Notes under the pieces: model-generated | What the model was told of the DNA's origin: nothing | The model's database searches: none | Seen by the model: the letters and a program-made list of their open reading frames with translations, nothing else | Program-made: the position numbers and the translations under genes | Shown: piece by piece, positions 35,301 through 49,429 of the stretch | Layout: each line of letters opens with the position of its first letter | Position numbering within the stretch: position 1 is the first letter of the stretch | Assembly: GCF_051020765.1 (NCBI RefSeq) | Contig: NC_134937.1 | Span: 17,538,947-17,602,946, forward strand | DNA: 64,000 nt | Direction of reading: 5' to 3' | Source: Lasioglossum baleicum | Taxonomy: Eukaryota > Arthropoda > Insecta > Hymenoptera > Halictidae

Positions 35301-38054
35301 TCGTCAGTCGCGCACACGCTGGGGATAGTTGCCTAGTTACGGAAAGCAGACGCCACACGATAGCAACAGAGGATTCGATAGAGTAGTGACGTAGCAGAAG
35401 TGGGAGAGATCTCATAAAATATGGAACAAATTTCCATAAAATATGGAAATTTTTAGTAATGTGCATACCCGAAGCTCGTTGAGGTATAAAATTCAAAGTG
35501 AGCATAACGAACGCGGGAATGACAGAAATAACGGTCCCATTCTTGTCACTCGTCTCTTGTATCCAATGTAATTAATTCGCAGCCCTGTAATGGCTGAAAG
35601 ACTTCTCACTCGTTTTAATGCATCGTATGCCCGTACACAGTGGCGTGTGGAAGTAACGATCCACGGAACTTTTTACAATTAGTTTTAATAAATATCTGGT
35701 GGCACAGTTTCGTCGGCAGTGATTCTCGCACTCCGCTGCACCTATTTTACAACTAGATCATTAACACCGGAGCTGCACGCGATTAACGTGTGTATATTTA
35801 CTGCACCAGATAAAATCGATTCGAGATAGAAGCTAATTAACTTGTACCTTGCAAACCTGAAGTGTGCAGCTGAAAAAGTACCGAGGTACTTATCGCAGTC
35901 CCTAATTTAATGCGCAAGTGATATCCCAGCCAAATGTTTAACCCATTCTTCCAATAAAAATAAACATTCGATTGGGCAGCCGCTATTTATCTCAGGGTGA
36001 CTCGATGCGAAAAAAAAGAAATTCGCACTGCTTATGGAAGGAGCTTTACGAGGGCAGTCTCCGGACACCGAATGATTAGTGCAGCCACCTTGTGGTAGTC
36101 GCAAGATTGTAGGCGCGCCGTGTCACGAGCACTTAGCTTCCCCGAGCGACAACAAGATTAATCTCGCTCGAGGGTTCGGCCAAAGCCACCCCCTTTCGTC
36201 CACAGCCCTCTTCTGTCCCGACGTCAGCCATCCGACGGTGTGGTGAGAAACTTCGTCCTCCTGCTGGTCCAATCACGTTCCGCTTTTTCTTCGAACAAGC
36301 TGCTTCCTGAATTCCAAAGGCTGACCCCGAAGAATCGACGACGTCGGCTCGTCCTCCCGCTGCCGCTCGTATATATTCGCGGCGAGTATCCGATTGCGAT
36401 AACGCTGCGAAACGGCCGTCTCTCGTCGTCTGCCGCACGAAAACTTCCCGACCGGGCGACGAAATTATTTTTAGGGGCTCTTCCGGGAACGCTGTTAAAT
36501 CAAACCCTCCGACAAGCCTTGCGAACCGATGTCGAACGCCCCCCTCGGCGCGAACTGCCGATAAAAATTTACATCCACTTTGCCGCTGTCGCGTCGCTTC
36601 GATCTCTGCGCTCGAAAATATCTCGGCGACCTCCTCGAAAGCTGTTTCGCCTAACCAGACCTGTTAATCTTTAACTGGTACACTGGGGTTTAACGAGTCT
36701 GAAGACCCATTTTCGTAGAAATTGCTATAGATTGAAACCTCGGCGAAAACATCAAACAATTATTTTCGAGAATGAATTTGCTACAGGTGTAAAATTCATG
36801 TAAGGAAAAATTTGTTCAAAGTTCCACTGATTTGAATGAAATTTAACGTACTTTTTTAAAAGAAATAATTAGCCACAAACGTTTCCTTCTCCAGAGGTTG
36901 AGGGGTACTTTCTTAGATGGAAATGAATGAATGCTAGTCGAAGTAGAATCCAGAAAAATGAGACTATGTTCGTTGTTGTACTATTGTTTTCGACGAAATG
37001 ATCACAGTTAAAATTTCTCCAGAATTTCTTCCATTTAATCAAATATTGCTCGATTCTCTGTCATACTTTTTTCCTACCTGCCTCTCTCCATTCCAAGCGG
37101 GCAGAGCGAACAAAAACTGTCCGTTCACCGTGTCGCTTTTATTTTATTCATACAGCGTCGGTGGTGTAACCGAATTCGCTCGCTTAATTCTATAAATATT
37201 GACTTTATCGAAAATTGTTGCAGATGGAAATGAGTACCGTTTGTCGAGGATCTGTAATGGACTGTACAAACTTGCGTTCCATCCCCCGCACCGTCAATTT
37301 CAATACTTGATCGGATGTATGTCTTCAAATAAAACCTCGTACTATTACTCACGTACTCTGTTGCTAGTCGTACAAATGTAAAATAAACAATCGAGCTGAT
37401 TTTCAGGACAAATTAAAACATATTGCAGCATTATTCATTGTAGAACTAACAATTTTTGGCGAAATATCAGGTTTCACGCATTTCCAATAAAAATGAAAAT
37501 CACAAGCATTTTGCATTGTTATTTCGAGATTCCGAATGAATAAATGAGCTGTCCGCTATCACGGCCTCCAGAGGTTTTAAAACATCGTACAAAACGTTCC
37601 AGATAAAGAGACGAACCGCGCATTATCGGTGCCCCGAGTATATTTTATACATGCTATAAATAAATAATATCTGAGAGGAGGCACTATTCGTTGCCACTGT
37701 GTCGCGATACTTTCGAATAAACGATTTTCATTTCTTCTATCCGGAGATTATGCACTTGTATTTTCAGCATTTTTATAAATCATGCATAAAGGGGTCTAAT
37801 ATATTTTTAAAAGAGGGATAACATTTTGTTTGACACATTGACGTCGAATTTCGAGAAAATTCAGTTCGGACATCCGTCGCGTCCGCGTTCTCTAGTATTA
37901 TGGTGTAAGTAGAATAGGTAGGTCATGATCAGACGCGTCAGCCGTTTCCTATGTAATAGCACACGTGTTCGCTTAATTTTCAAACTCGATTTCCTAAAAA
38001 ACGAGGCGGTAAGCAAATAAATGTTATTCCTTCTTTTCGACTCGTTTTTGCATC

Positions 38055-38174
38055 TACAGGGTGTGTAAAAAGTAATGATCATGCGTTCTAGGGATTAATC
38101 GACATCTCTGTATCGGTGAACATTTGTAAGAGAAACTGGTCGCAAAATGACCATTACATTTTATACAGCCTGTA
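38055..38174. mobile_element. Small MITE (about 116 bp plus TA)
   Basis: The left end is TACAGGGTGTGTAAAAAGTA followed by ATGATCATG. The right end, read inward, is TACAGGCTGTATAAAATGTA followed by ATGGTCATT. The terminal repeat is about 29 bp with a few mismatches. TA at both borders suggests a Tc1/mariner-type insertion. Confidence 0.65.
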
Positions 38175-38470
38175 CAATCAACACTGAATTTTCTGAAAAA
38201 TTCAAAACCGACGAAACTGTAATTATTTTTGCAGCAACCTAATACTATTTACACAAGATTAGCAACGAGCCCCAGAACCATTTTTCTCTGAAAATTTTCG
38301 TGAAACCAGCAGTCCTATTTAAATATCGTTCCAGGACATTTCAATTCGTTCTCTATCGTACCCCAGCGATTATACCAACAGAGAGACGCGATGATATTCG
38401 ACTGTCGCCTTAATACCGTTCCACCGGAAATGTCAATTTTATCCGCAAACCTAGACCAACGGTTCCGTCG

Positions 38471-38473
<3 letters not shown>

Positions 38474-38550
<77 letters not shown>
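38474..38550. repeat. (GA)n microsatellite, 77 bp
   Basis: An uninterrupted GA dinucleotide run. Open frames across it on both strands (poly-Arg/Glu or poly-Ser/Leu) are artefacts of the repeat. Confidence 0.98.
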
Positions 38551-38552
<2 letters not shown>

Positions 38553-41201
38553 TTAATTAAATGCATCGCCTCTTAGGAACCGGTTCCCACGCGGCCGCGA
38601 TTATCTGTCCGCGGTTTTAATCTCGCGCCGGACGCCCATCATCGACACGGTATCGCAATTTATTGCAGTTTCTATGAACGGCTTTCATCGGGCCGGTTGG
38701 AACAAGTTGAGCCCGCTCTCTCGCAAGTAGGACACCAAATATTCGACTAACGAAGTCGCCGGATATCGATGGCCCCGCGAAAGTCGATCGCGGAGCAGTT
38801 CCAACTTGCAAATTGCTCGAATAGCTGTCCACCATGATAATGGCCTGAGATCATTATTCGATCCTCGAGCCGTAGCACTGCGTCATTAAATCGAACCTGA
38901 TCGTTTCTCACTTATCGAATCCTTCGCTAACCAATCCTTACTTCTTCTTTCTGATTCATTGGTTAATCAATCTGAAACTTTTCGTACACGTTTTTCGTAT
39001 CATGCCGGTGCTCGAAATTCTTCAGTCTTATTTTTTCAAAAATTCTGTACAGTGGTAGAAACTCTGATTGTAGCTGGAGAAAATAATAATCTTTCAGAAG
39101 CAGTGATAATAAGATTTAAGAGGACCACGGAGAAATTTCGGGGGGCCGATCCGGTCCGACCACACGGACCTGATTCCACGTTACACAAGTCTCGCCAGAA
39201 GGGAAAATCGAACGGGAAGAAAAGGGACGGCAGCTTCCGTTTTCTCTCCCCGGCCACGATACTAATAGGAGTGTCACGAACAGACGGAACCTATAATCCG
39301 TTCGCGCTAATTTCGGAGTATGCCGGGACCGGCGGATTTTATAAGTTTATCGGCTCCGCGGCCGATCGCCAGTCTTCGCCGAAACTTCCGTTTTCCGGTT
39401 CAGTACGCGGGACGAATGAATTTTTTGTATTGTATTAAGACGAGCTTCGACGTTGTTCAAGACTTTTCGAATTTGAATAATTCTACTTTTGAATAGTTTG
39501 ACGAAACTGTAATTATATTACAATTATTTTATTTAATGAAGATTAACCCGTTGCCGTACTATTTTCTTTACAGTCACAGTGATTAATACGTCTTGACGCA
39601 CAAAAATGTCGTAGAAGGGAAAAGAAAATGTATATTTTTTGTATGGCTGCATTTAGTCTAATGCTTAATATTGATATAATATTAAATATTGATTACCGAT
39701 GAATCAAATTTTATTTCATCTAAAATGAAACGCGTAACATTCATATTTGTTAGAATTTGTTAGAAGCCTTCATCGCGAGTCTGGCTCGTGAAAATATGGC
39801 GAGTGTTGTTAAATGAAACAGAAATATTGACGTGTATGTATAACTAATGAATATTATCTGGAAATGAAATTGTTGGGGCAAAGACGTTGGCGATGCTTGA
39901 TCTTACAGGGGATCTTTATAGGCAAAGGACTGCAAGCCGCAATGCCTCGGCATAATTAGATACGCGTCCCCAAAAAAGATTCCGGTTAGAAATGGGACAA
40001 AATTAGCGTAAGCGTCCTCGCGAAGCTTAGTGTTTGTACACTAGAAAGTCGATTGCCATGATAAGGACGGGACAATGAGCCACTTTGTCCACAGGATTTA
40101 GCTTAATCTTCGACGACGCGAGACACTGTCTTCGAAGCTAGTCCTCGAATGTTTCGAGGAGGATCTTCTTTCCATCGTGACCTTCTCGAAGCTTCTTGCG
40201 CGTTAACTGAAGTTTCCGGCTTTAGTTAATCTGTTTCCTGGGATGGCCAGATGAAAGAAAACTCATTTCGTACTATTACTCGGAATATGCACCGTGGACG
40301 TTCGAACAATTGTAATTTCACATTGAAAATAAATGGACAACGAGGACAATGACAATGATATATATTCAAATAAAAACTTCATATGTAATGGTAGTTAGGA
40401 ATTATTTTTGTTGAAAGAAGCAACCGTTATAAATATATTCTGCATTATTTCCCATGACTCGGCACTTATCATTAGAATAATATATCAATTGATTATACTT
40501 GATTTTATCATCGGAAAAAAATCAAATTAAATTTCTGCACGTTGTCAGCAGATCCTTGACGCAGTTAACACAAATCCGAATGCCATTTGTCTTCGTCAAT
40601 CGGCTCCCAAAAATTTCCAATTGCACCATATTTTCTGCCGGTCGGATCACACCGTTTGGAAACACGGTGCACCGTGCACCATGGGCCACGCAAGGGGCGG
40701 TAGAATCATGGGGGGTGGAATGGTGGCAAGCTCTGGCGGGTCGGCACGGCTCGGTATTAAGCGGGAAAATTTATGGACTCGGCCAACTATTTAGATAGGC
40801 CGGATAGAAGTCGAGCGATTTCGCTTTTTGCCAAGGGACGACTGGCTGGTCCCCCGGTTCACCCCGTTCTTCCTTTCGCATACTCGTGGGGGGGTTAGCA
40901 GCCGGTTCTCGTGCAGACTGCTTGTCCACCCCTTCGCCCCGTTTCACGGTGCAGTTGGTAGTGCAGAACGAAACGCGGACACGCGCAAGCAACGGGAAAG
41001 TTGAACCGCCTACACATCCAGCGTGAATATTTCCACGAAGACGTCGTCGTTTCGGCCGCCTCGCCACCACCGCCGCGCCGCGCCGGTATTCCGGGCTTAA
41101 TTAGTTTTTCGTCGACGGATAATCCGTGCCGGGCGATTTGTCAGCCTGGACTGGAAGTTTACGCGGCTGGAATTAAGGCGCGTCCCCCCTCTCTCATCCC
41201 T

Positions 41202-41235
41202 GTCTCTCTCTCTCTCTATCTCTATCTCTCTCTTT
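41202..41235. repeat. (TC)n-rich microsatellite
   Basis: TCTCTCTCTCTC interrupted by TATCTCTATC. Confidence 0.9.
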
Positions 41236-42419
41236 TCCGACCAATGCGAACGACGAGCGGATAGAAACGCCGGTGGGGACATCGGGAGGGGGGTGAACGG
41301 GCTTTAGACAAACCGGCGCGAGATTAAGACGATATTTAAACGGTTAGGCACACGGTTAGGTTCCGCTTTCGAGTCCTCACTCACGACCAGGCCCTTCGCC
41401 CGCCCTCTCTTATCGTGGATTTATTTTATCGCCGCCCGCGAATTCTCGGCCCGGCCAAGAAACTGGCAAACGTAGGAGGGGGTAACGATGGCTTACATCC
41501 GGCCCCTTAAACGTTGCCAGAAGTTTGCCTAGGGTACACGACGCCTAGCCAACAGGAGACCGAAGGTAACGAAGCGGCTCCCCTCGATCGAACCCCCGGC
41601 AACTTCTGAAATGTTTTGTAATTGTATGCGACCGGGTTCAGCCGGCTCAAAGCTGCGGCAATCGGGGGGACAGGGGCCGGGGGGATCGAGGATCCCCGCC
41701 AGCCGGTGATTAATAAGGAATTAGGGACGCTGCGGTAGCGGTGACGTGAATTCGTGAGTTCGTAACGAAGTTGCTGCCGATTCGCGTTTCGACAGGGGCG
41801 AGGGGGGTAGAATGGTTTGATGTTTCAACGTTCGCGTGATTTTCGGCTCACGATTTTGCCAGCACTAGGAACTTTCGTTACCGATGCGAGGCGTTCTTTG
41901 TATTTCCCGGTTCGATCGATTCGGTGATGGGTACACCGGCTTCATATTAATAGATTGCCCGTCGCGTATCTCGTTAGTAGGTTGGTGAAAAAGAGCGTTT
42001 CCGGTGACGCACTGTTTTGAGAGCCGGACAGGCTCCGGATCTCGCGGTGAGTGGCCAGAACATGCGAACTGAAACCTTTCAACCTTTGAGGCAGGAAGAG
42101 GAATGCGGGTTTACCTTTGGACTCGGTTACATTCATGCATGGTCTTTGATTGCGTCATACGTTTCTCGATCGAATGTTTTCGCGCGTTGTGGTTGTTATT
42201 CTGTTTGGGTGGAGAATATTCTCAATTTTTAATAAAATATTGTAATATTAAATTCCCGTCTGATTCTACCTGACTCGATTGGATGTTTCCATTTTATTCG
42301 TTTGACAATAAACAACTAGTATTTCACTTCCCTAATTCCATGTCAATTTTGTTCAATTAATTTAATTATCGTGGAACAGTGAACTTGTTGACCATACCGT
42401 GTTATATTCTACTGGTGTG

Positions 42420-43390
42420 ACAGAAAGACCATCTCATCCTCTCAGGTTGGTCATGAACCAATCCTATTCTACATGTCAGATTACATATCTAAGATCTTGC
42501 ACAGTGTAAGACTGTAAGACGACTAGCCTCACCATGGATCGATCCTATTCCACTTGCCAGATCATACAGCTACTTATTCCACTTGATCGACTAGCTTTAT
42601 CATGGATCGATCCTATTCTACTCGCCACACCACATGCATCGTCATTCCACTTGACTGACCATATATAGGATCCTATTCTACTAACCTGATCGTGGATCAA
42701 TCCTGTACTGTTTGTCAGATCAAATAGCCATCTATTCCACTTGGCCAACAATAGGATGAACTTGTTCTACTAACTTGATCATCTATCGACCCTATTCCAA
42801 TCAGGCGATACAGCTATTCTCCTTCCTTCATCGATGACTCTCTAACTAGCCTAACAATAGACCCATTCTATTTATCTAGCTCTCCTATTCCACTTGCATA
42901 GGCATAGTCCACTTGTCTGATGATAATCTATGCTATTCTCCACGCCAAGCAGAATAGCTCCCCATTCCATTCGGCTGACTATACTCAAACCCACTTCTAC
43001 TTGGAAGACAATATAACTTTCTCGACCCCTTTCTTAACCGTAGAACAATCCTATTCCATTTGTCTGATGGTACGTCTACCCTATTCTACTTGCCACACTG
43101 CATGGCTCCCCATTCCATTTGGCTGACTGCGAAACGGATCTATTCTACTTGCCAGGCAATGTAACTCTCGATTCCACTTCCGTAACCATAGAACAATCCT
43201 ACTCTATTTGTCCGATGGTACGTCTACCCTATTCTACTTGCCAGATTACATAGCTCCTCATTCCACTCGGGTAACTATAGAACAATTCTGTTCTACTTGC
43301 CAGACTATCTAGCTTCCTATTCAATCTACCTGACAATGGGACTGTTCTAGGATCTACTAGCCTGATCGTGTATTGATCTTCTTGTTAATG
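42420..43390. repeat. Degenerate tandem array, about 1 kb
   Basis: At least a dozen diverged copies of a motif near CCTATTC(C/T)ACTTGCCAGA, often followed by T(A/C)A(T/C)A(T)AGCT and alternating with GATCGATCCTATTC. Examples start near 42547, 42610, 42668, 42733, 43045, 43078, 43138, 43222, 43258 and 43288. Spacing varies between about 30 and 65 bp, so this is an old minisatellite or satellite remnant. Single diverged units recur at 47627 and 47931. Confidence 0.8.
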
Positions 43391-45776
43391 CAGTCATCTT
43401 CCTGGATCTATACATTTGGCATATAAAATTACTTTCATACATGTATCATCCCTAACATATTGGGTTATCCAAAATAGACTATATTTTTAATTTTATTGGT
43501 TTTTTAATTTAATTATCAGGCATCATCTATGACACTTATGTATGAAAGGGATTTTTATTTCTTAATTATGTGTCATGGACGAAATCACGTAATTTACGAT
43601 GGATATTTCTTATTGAACACTGGTGTTTGCAACGTAAAATTTTATAACTTTAACACGCTCTTCAATCTAATACGACTCCTTTGTTAAAATCGTCGTAAAA
43701 TGGCGTTTGACAGATATTCTCATTCAACATTCTAAAGGTACTTTTTGATAACCCTTTACTTAATTCCATCAATACTCACGCCTGACCAAACGCCGACCCT
43801 GACTACTGAAACTCGTTCAGCCTTACAACAAACTTTCCAACACAAACACAATCTGTTCGCTTTACAAACTTCATTTTTCCCTCTCCACTGAAACACGTCT
43901 CCGCGACTAGGAAAGAAAACATTTTAATCCCTGGTTCACGGAGCAAACACTCGTAACCTGTTGGCCAGAGCGTGCAGAAACAATCGAAAGGAGTGAAATC
44001 GATTTTTCTTCGGAACTCTCCGCACACACACCGACTTGCGAGAAGAATAATACGATTCAAAGAGCCACAGGGAAGCCCGAAGTTCCAGCGACGACTCCTC
44101 GCCGCGTGTTAATTTATTTCGAAAGTGTTTTTACGAGTAGGGCAAATGATCCGCGAGGGCGGCCGACAACGGTCGCCCAATGACTGGAACCCGATCGATC
44201 GATCCTTCCGGCAACCTAGCCCGAAGTTTCATTGCGAAAGTCCGATCGCGTAAAACCCCCTTTTACGACGGGGCTTAACACCGGGGGAAACCAGCCGAGG
44301 ATTCCACACCCGCCGGGTTTCCTTTCTCTTCCGCCCGGCGGCGCAGAGACGATCGCGAACTTCAATTACACCCTTACGATCCGCGTAGGGTCTCGTAAAT
44401 TTTCCGAGCGGCCGCGGCAAGATTTGAAACGGGGCGATGGTTTCTCGATATCGTGGGAATGTAAGTAAATTACTTCGAGCTCCATCGCCGGATTCCCTTC
44501 CTCGCTACGAGTTTATTCCCCGACCGATCTTCTCCGACGTCCCCGCGCGAAAGGCCCTCCGTGGAAACCCCCTAAGTGGTTATCAATTAAATACGCGCGG
44601 CGACCAATTTTTCAAGGACCATTCTAATTTCGTCGGAATTTTACTTTCATGTACCGCGAGAACAGTTTTCTTGGGGGACTATTTGCGTACGATCTGCTCG
44701 ATTTTTCTTCATAATAAATTTCTCCCACCCTTAAACGGTTACAGCCCGTAAAGCAATTAACCAATACCAATGAAATCTGAGCACGTGAATAATCCATTCG
44801 AGACCACAATTATAAATATGAAAATCGACTTTTACTATTTCTTTGGCGATTCCGTAAATGGCAGTTTTTTGCACCTCATCTAATAAACCAACCCTTGTAA
44901 CTCTTCTCAAAAACACTAGAGCCATTTGTTGTAATTTAAAGAAAGTCATGCTGTTTTAAATGGTGTTAGACTTTTGCTCTCGAGAGGGTGCCACTGTCAA
45001 AGGGATGGAAAAGGTTCCTCGAGGGCGAATAAATCGCGAAGCGCAAAGGGTTGACAGTGTGGCGTAGTTGCGATCACCAATTACAGATGCGCTGTCAATT
45101 AGACGGCGGAAGAATCGAAGTAGCGGGAGGGCGGGTGAAGGGGGCTAAACGGCACAAAGCAACTACCCGGACAGAATATATTGGGAAGTCAGTCAGCACG
45201 AGCTAACATAAAAGTTTGAGTGCGTTCCTTAATGCGGTATTCGCATAGGAGGAAGCCCGTAGGATGGTTGTTGCGACGAGTCGAGTCTCACGATGATGGA
45301 GGGTGGGGAAAGAAGAGAGGGTTCGCTCGAGAGAAAAGTCGTAACTACTTTGGTTCACGACAGTTCGTTCCGCCGTGCTTCTACCGCGCTTTTCTCTCTC
45401 TCGGTTCCTCTCTCTCTCCTCTACTTCTCTCTTTGTTGCTCGACCTGTTCCCGTAACACGGAGACAGGTCTTTTACCGGATCCTTCCATGCCAGTGAATC
45501 TCCTCGAGGCTCCCTTTCTTTTTTTTCTCTTCGGGACGCTCCGGGGACGCGATTTTTACTATTTACACATAGGGGCAAAGCTACATCGATAACGACGCGT
45601 CTTCAACAACCTTGTCTCCCCGGGGACGTTGTCGCGCGCCCGTTTACACGCCCCTGGAACATCCTCTTCTCTGCTGCTGGATCTTCCCTCAGTATTTAAC
45701 CCTTTGCTGCCCGTGAGAGATAACGTGTGTTTTAAACAGAGACGACGCTTTGTTGCTCTAACGTCTCCGATATTAA

Positions 45777-45905
45777 TTAACACATTACCGACCGGTGATT
45801 GTTGCATAATTTTGATAAATCTATGACACATGGCTGAACACTTTTTAATGGAACCTTCAGTAGCAACAGCAATTTTCATTATGAACTGACAAGTCACCCT
45901 CAATA
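45777..45905 (+). mobile_element. piggyBac-like MITE, copy 2
   Basis: TTAA then CACATTACCGACCGGTGATT, followed by about 100 bp nearly identical to the reverse complement of 30205-30320. The right terminus is not clear. This copy keeps the terminus that copy 1 has lost on that side. Confidence 0.5.
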
Positions 45906-46574
45906 ATTATACTTTATATTTTGTACTTTATACTAATTGATTGCAGTTCCATTTGAACACATTCACTGCCGCACCAATGAACACAGATTGTTCCGCACGA
46001 TGGAATCTCGTTTAAAACGCGCGTCTCCACCGACACGATCAAGTTTCAAATTCGCAGACAACGAATTTCACCCGGCGCTTTTCCCCGATTCGACGGCGAA
46101 ACGTACAGATCCTGCATTCTTTAATTCGCACACGCGGAGCCATGCAAATTCGACGCCAATGAGATATTCCAGAGCGTGGTTTTACTGCCCCGAATTCCAC
46201 GAATCCTCGTGAGTTTCCGCCCGGCTTCGATTCAACTTTATTGTCGCCGATTCAGGGAAAAAGTAGAGTGACTCGTTTCACTCGTCCGCGTTTTGTTCAA
46301 TTAGGATCTCGGCTGTTCCCGGATCTCGTCGATTCTTGTCGATGATTGCACACGCGGTCGCCGAAATTGCGCCGCTTCAACAGTATTTGCGATTTAAATT
46401 CCATGTGAACAATAACCGTTTGTAGTTTTACGATACTGTGGGGTTGCGCGTAAACGTGCCGAAACTGTTCAATCTATTTTTCAATTGTTTGCGAATACCG
46501 AGGAGGGACGTGTTTTTAATCAGTGAAGTCATTTCTGGTGATCACTGTGGTTATCATAAACCTAGCAGTAATTA

Positions 46575-46770
46575 ATAAACTCTGGATTTATGGCAAAAAT
46601 GAGGTGTAGTTTAAAACAGTGGAAACATTAGCAGAATTTGAGAATACTTTTGCATTATTTTCGACCTACTAAACATCAAGCAAATTAATGTTATTTCAAA
46701 ATACAAAATTTAATATAATTTGATTGAATTCTTGGTTTTAACTGGAAATATATAAATGTCCACAGTTTAT
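46575..46770. mobile_element. Possible MITE with short inverted ends
   Basis: ATAAACTCTGGATTTATGGC at the left and, read inward from the right, ATAAACTGTGGACATTTATA. The ends may be a diverged form of the GACTGCGGAT family. Boundaries are approximate. Confidence 0.3.
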
Positions 46771-47599
46771 TATAATTATGCATAAAATAAAACCACAAGC
46801 ATCAGCCGTACTGTTACGTTCCTTTCCGAATGAAATATTTTGCACGGGTTTATGTTTCGATTAATTAAAAAGTGACACGGAACACAAAGTCACCGACTAG
46901 CGGAGGCTCCAAAGAAATTATTTTGCGCTGAATAGTCACAATCGACGTCGACAAAATTTACAGCGGACCGGTATAGACTTACAAAATGATCTAATAAATT
47001 CGACAGGCGTGTACGCGATGCATTCGCGGGAAACCTGTCCGCGAAATTCGGCGAATAACGAATTCGAGGTACAAATTGCAAGAACGTGTCCGGAATATCG
47101 CGGGCGGGACGCTCGAACGGATTTCACTCGCAGCGATAATACGAATCGCCGGATGTAATTAGCTGAGAAACAGGCTGGCTGTTGTCCCGTTTTGTATCGC
47201 GGAATTCCCTGAAATTCCTTGGGAATTTTCCGAACCGGCCCGAATTCTGTATTCCGCGCGGCATTAGGCTGATTACTTTCCTCGCGGCCCGGAAACAGTG
47301 TTTCGCCGGACTCCTTCCGCTTCAACGATGCCTCCGCTGCCATTCAAGATTTTTTGGCAGCGCGAAAGAGAGTAACGAGTGCCGGAGACACGCAAATTTA
47401 GGCCAGTTTTACGACGTGACTTCTTCGCCATTTTTCGGATTAAGATCCTCCGCGTCGAAGCCTTTCGTTCGTCATTACGGAGAGAGCTTCAAATGCTAAT
47501 TTAAAAATGTGATAATTATATTTTAATTTTAATCAAGATCGATTATTTATGAGTGCCTACAATTGAAGGCAATGAATTCAAGTATCAGGATGCTTGTAT

Positions 47600-47950
47600 A
47601 CAGTGCTATGTCTGACCACAGACAAACCCATTCCACTTATCCAACCAAGGACGTTCTCTTTGATCATTCTTCATATCAGTAGTCCTCAGATTTCATGCAT
47701 TTATTATTATACAATAATGGGTAAAACCTAAAAGAATTTAATATCGATATATTATTTTAAATGTACCAATATTATTGAGTAAAGAATAAAAATTTCATTT
47801 GGCCCCTGTTCCATGCAATCGGTGCAGAAAATTTTTATTTTACATAAACAATAGCTATTTATGATTTTCTAAAATTACAGAGATTTAACTATGTGAATAA
47901 ACACAGTGCTACGTCTGACCACAGGCGATCCTGTTCCACTTGGCCAGCCG
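47600..47950. repeat. Two copies of a 50-bp satellite-like unit
   Basis: CAGTGCTATGTCTGACCACA at about 47601 and CAGTGCTACGTCTGACCACA at about 47905. Each is followed by a (C/G)(A/C)TTCCACTT-containing segment like the units of the 42.4-43.4 kb array. The intervening 300 bp is unrelated. Confidence 0.6.
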
Positions 47951-48588
47951 TATTACGGAATATTCCACTATTTTCTAAAGTCTGCAGAGCAAACGGTGCG
48001 AATTTCTAAATAGCAGCCGACCGGAAGGTGTCCAGCGGCCCTTCATTAACGGGCGATCGGTAAAACCGATTTCCCGAAAACTTCGTTAAACGCTGTACAA
48101 ACTGTATTATCGTAGCTTTCCATCGATGCGCGCGATGCGACATACATATATATATCGATGTCCCTTGTTTTTCCGTATTAACCCTGTACAGCCGAGCTCC
48201 GTGCACGGTTAATGCGGAATCACCGCTTCAGGTGCACCGATAAATTAACGACCAGTGGTGGAAACACGACGAACGAACGCGGACCGCCATGCCATCGCAA
48301 ACTAATATCGTACGACATTATTTACAAGCAGGGCCAGCGTCAATCGGCGGGTCGCTTTATCTCCGGTGTTTGCCGAGTGACAGAGGCTTACGCTGACAGG
48401 AAATGGGTTCCTGCCCCACTTTTCATTCGTCACGATCGATGGTGTCGGGACGCTAAGCGCGTATTACGGGCTGATTAATTTTACGCCTCTCCTTTGTCTA
48501 CCGCCCTTGTCTCTCGCTTTCTCCTTCCGCTTTCACACCCTTTCTCCGCGCACACTAACCCCGTTCGCGTTAGAGGAGCCCCCGAGAA

Positions 48589-48609
48589 CCCCCCCCCCCC
48601 CCCCCCCCC
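48589..48609. repeat. C21 homopolymer
   Basis: A run of twenty-one C. Length may be unreliable because of sequencing slippage. Confidence 0.95.
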
Positions 48610-48850
48610 GTGGACCAAACGTTCGAGTGTACTCCCTCGGGTTTTACATTTAAATCGATACTATGTACTCGCCCGTCTTTGCTTCCTGACCACTTGTTAG
48701 CTACCGAGTGTGTCGGCGATTTGAAACTTTCAGGGTTACATAGCTTCGCATGCTGGAGCTTTTCGCGTCCTTTTCGCATTGTTCGTTTTAATTGCTTCGA
48801 TTGAAAAGTCTCTTTCGATTGGTAGGGAATGATGTCGAATATCCAGTATA

Positions 48851-49429
48851 CAGGGTGAGTGTCTCGTAACAGCACGATTTGAAATAACTCGCCAGTTATT
48901 GGTGCGAGTACAAACAAAATTTTATCAAACGAATGTTGCAATCTGTTTTTGGTTACTTACAGTTACTAGAATTAATATTCGGACGCTGTACAAAAAGACG
49001 ATAACTTTTTTGATATTGTACTATACGATTTGCACTTTTTTGGGAAGCTAGAGCTATTAGTTTACTACAGGATCTGAAAAGAAATTTTTCGAAAATTGCA
49101 ATTGATCGGAATTGTAGAAAAAATACTAAAAGTTGCAATTTACAATTTTTTTTATGTGCGCCTATATTAAAAATTTTTTAAATATATTTTGTGGATCTAT
49201 GTGAATTATATGCACTGTGAAAGTTTCATCGAAATCGCTTGGTACAGGAAAAAACGACAGGCATTGAAAGATGTAAAATTTTTTAGATATAGGCAGAAAA
49301 TCTGCAATTTTTACAATCTCTACCAATATTTTTTCTCGAATTCGGATAAACTATAAAACTCTGCGTAGAAAAGTATGGTACATACCAAGCAAGGCTTCCG
49401 AGGCGGGGTACGACTTATGGTACACCCTG
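48851..49429. mobile_element. TA-flanked element (579 bp) with CAGGGTG ends
   Basis: CAGGGTGAGTGTCTCGTAAC at the left and, read inward from the right, CAGGGTGTACCATAAGTCGT, with TA outside both ends (48849-48850 and 49430-49431). The strictly matching inverted repeat is short (7 bp plus a CGTA block). The interior segment 48985-49150 recurs inverted at 50730-50925 and directly at 57775-57880. Confidence 0.55.

Larger units (their letters stand above)
33457..42419. other. Non-coding stretch
   Basis: No exon with paired splice sites and coding-like composition was found. It includes GC-rich CpG-dense blocks (34.2-34.7, 36.1-36.7 and 40.6-41.8 kb) alternating with AT-rich DNA, and the repeats listed separately. 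The open frames at 33492-34035 and 36240-36674 overlap frames on the other strand and lack recognisable protein features. Confidence 0.5.
43391..48850. other. Non-coding stretch
   Basis: No supported gene. CpG-dense blocks at 44.1-44.6 and 45.1-45.7 kb. It holds a piggyBac-like repeat at 45777-45905, a possible MITE at 46575-46770 and paired satellite-like units at 47600-47950. Confidence 0.5.

Noticed and set aside
37391..37466. Possible exon between TTTTCAG and TCAG|GTTTCA
   Set aside because: The donor is poor, and an open frame of 21 codons in AT-rich DNA is expected by chance.
38391..38576. Arg/Glu repeat protein across the GA run
   Set aside because: Simple translation of a dinucleotide microsatellite.
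38959..39438. 159-codon open frame on the + strand
   Set aside because: Mixed composition, an opposing frame overlaps and no recognisable motif. Not convincing as an exon.
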